Shown here: positions 63,086-64,000 of the stretch, one piece after another
Layout of the letters: every line of letters starts with the position of its first letter
How positions within the stretch are numbered: the first letter of the stretch is position 1
IMG/VR virus record: IMGVR_UViG_3300007513_000001
Span: 124,001-188,000 of that record
Length of the DNA: 64,000 nucleotides
From: a virus
Reading direction: 5' to 3' (one strand)
The notes under the pieces: generated by a model
Told to the model about the DNA's origin: nothing
Seen by the model: the letters and a program-made list of their open reading frames with translations, nothing else
Database searches by the model: none
Program-made: the position numbers and the translations under genes

Positions 63086-64000
63086 ATGGCTGAATTAACT
63101 TTTAAAAGTCCGGGAGTTGCAACAAGGGAGATTGACCTTTCAGGTCCGACTAGTGTTGCCCCTCAAGGTACCCCAGCTGGAATAATCGCTACGGCAAATC
63201 AAGGTCGAGCTTTTGTTCCAGTGACAGTTGCTACTTACCAAGATTTCATCGCAACATTCGGAGCTTCCGATGGCGAGAAATTTGGACCGTTAGCTATGAA
63301 CGAATGGATGAGAAATGCAAAGGCGGGTACTTATCTAAGAGTTCTCGGCGTTGGCGATGGAAAAAAGAGAATTACATCGCAAACAACAGATGCTGGTGGT
63401 TACGACATTTATCCTGGAGCAGTAAAAAATGCAGGATTTATTGTAGGGACCAAACAATTAAACGATAAAGGATACCTCAACACTAACGTTTATGCTTACG
63501 ACTATGGTGTAGCTGGCGGAACATATATGTTTGGCGCACTAATGTCTGAATCTGCAGGAAGTACAATATTTTCCGATGCGGGTTTGCAGAGCAAAAATTA
63601 TTCGTGGATTGGATATGGCGCAAAAGCAGTTCCAATTTTAAGAGCTGTTTTAATGGTTGCATCTGGTGTTACTTTAGGACTTTCTGGCAACTTAGTTAAA
63701 GGGCCGGGCGCTGGAGTTGTAACAGCTTCTGCCACAGGAACAAAGGGAATATTAAGCTCTGCGTTTGACGGCGGTGCAAGTTGGGGAGAGCTAGATCTTA
63801 CCTCGGCAAACCACTACAACTTTACAATGCTGTTAAACGGGCACAAGAACACCTCGGCTTATCCAAATACAATTACAGCTTCTATGTCTCCTTGGAGCCC
63901 TTCATATTTTACAAATGTATTCAACACAGATCCAACTAAACTACAGCAAGCTGGATATTATATGTACACGCATTATGATATTGCTCCAACTCTTGCGGTT
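63086..64000 (+). CDS. Tail sheath protein, copy 2 (T4 gp18-like), 3' end outside window
   Basis: An open frame from the ATG at 63086 runs to the window edge, 305 codons. TAGGAG at 63071-63076 precedes the start. The beginning, MAELTFKSPGVATREIDLSG, then PAGIIATANQGRAFVPV, an F-x-x-x-F-G-A-S segment, and YLRVLGVGDG, aligns with copy 1 position for position. Identity is clearly lower than between the two capsid copies, so this is an old duplicate rather than a recent one. It may build part of the sheath, or a mixed sheath with copy 1. The C-terminal strands cannot be seen. Confidence 0.9.
   Translation, partial: MAELTFKSPGVATREIDLSGPTSVAPQGTPAGIIATANQGRAFVPVTVATYQDFIATFGASDGEKFGPLAMNEWMRNAKAGTYLRVLGVGDGKKRITSQTTDAGGYDIYPGAVKNAGFIVGTKQLNDKGYLNTNVYAYDYGVAGGTYMFGALMSESAGSTIFSDAGLQSKNYSWIGYGAKAVPILRAVLMVASGVTLGLSGNLVKGPGAGVVTASATGTKGILSSAFDGGASWGELDLTSANHYNFTMLLNGHKNTSAYPNTITASMSPWSPSYFTNVFNTDPTKLQQAGYYMYTHYDIAPTLAV

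Overview
The window is a piece of the genome of a large, contractile-tailed double-stranded DNA phage (Caudoviricetes, myovirus morphology, T4-like virion genes). It is moderately AT-rich. All 38 coding regions I accept lie on the + strand and are packed end to end, often overlapping as TAATG or ATGA, with only about ten short gaps. T4 gp17 (terminase), gp20 (portal), gp21 (prohead protease), gp22 (scaffold), gp23 (major capsid), gp13, gp14 and gp15 (neck and tail completion) and gp18 (sheath) can all be recognised, in roughly the T4 order. The gene sizes, the duplicated capsid and sheath genes and the very long fibre-like proteins suggest a jumbo-type or near-jumbo phage, probably known mainly from environmental, possibly marine, sequence. 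No host can be named. I found no tRNA, integrase, CRISPR array or insertion sequence.

Layout. Positions 1-37657 hold a block of mostly giant virion proteins, probably baseplate, adsorption or fibre parts. It includes an 868-aa protein, an 1866-aa protein with a LamG-like domain, a 2349-aa and a 699-aa fibre built from shared repeat cassettes, a 73-aa protein, a 690-aa repetitive fibre with its own terminator, a small coiled-coil protein, a 318-aa protein, an 1110-aa protein carrying an intein-like Hint domain, a 1933-aa protein, a 589-aa protein with an FN3-like region, and three proteins of 234, 461 and 844 aa. Positions 37657-42586 are a DNA-metabolism island: a RuvC-like resolvase, a primase, a single-chain Mre11-Rad50 (gp47-gp46) fusion and a tiny zinc-ribbon protein. 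Positions 42598-56150 are the packaging and head module: terminase, portal, protease, several small unknown proteins, an enlarged scaffold and two tandem major capsid genes. Positions 56261-64000 are the neck and tail module: a small coiled-coil protein, gp13, gp14, gp15, and two tandem sheath genes, the second cut by the window edge.

Regulation. Most intergenic gaps hold a motif close to TGAATATTTAY (core ATATTTAT or ATACTTAC), usually 25-41 nt before the next start codon. I propose it as this phage's own late promoter. Hairpin terminators are clear after the 690-aa fibre (with a UUCG tetraloop) and after the second capsid gene. The scaffold and both capsid genes therefore look like one transcription unit running from the motif at 50507 to the terminator at 56171.

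The best leads for new biology are the intein-like domain in a virion protein, the fused Mre11-Rad50, the paired capsid genes with signs of gene conversion, the cassette-built fibres, the recurrent promoter-like motif, and a terminator-like hairpin that touches the start codon of the gp13-like gene.
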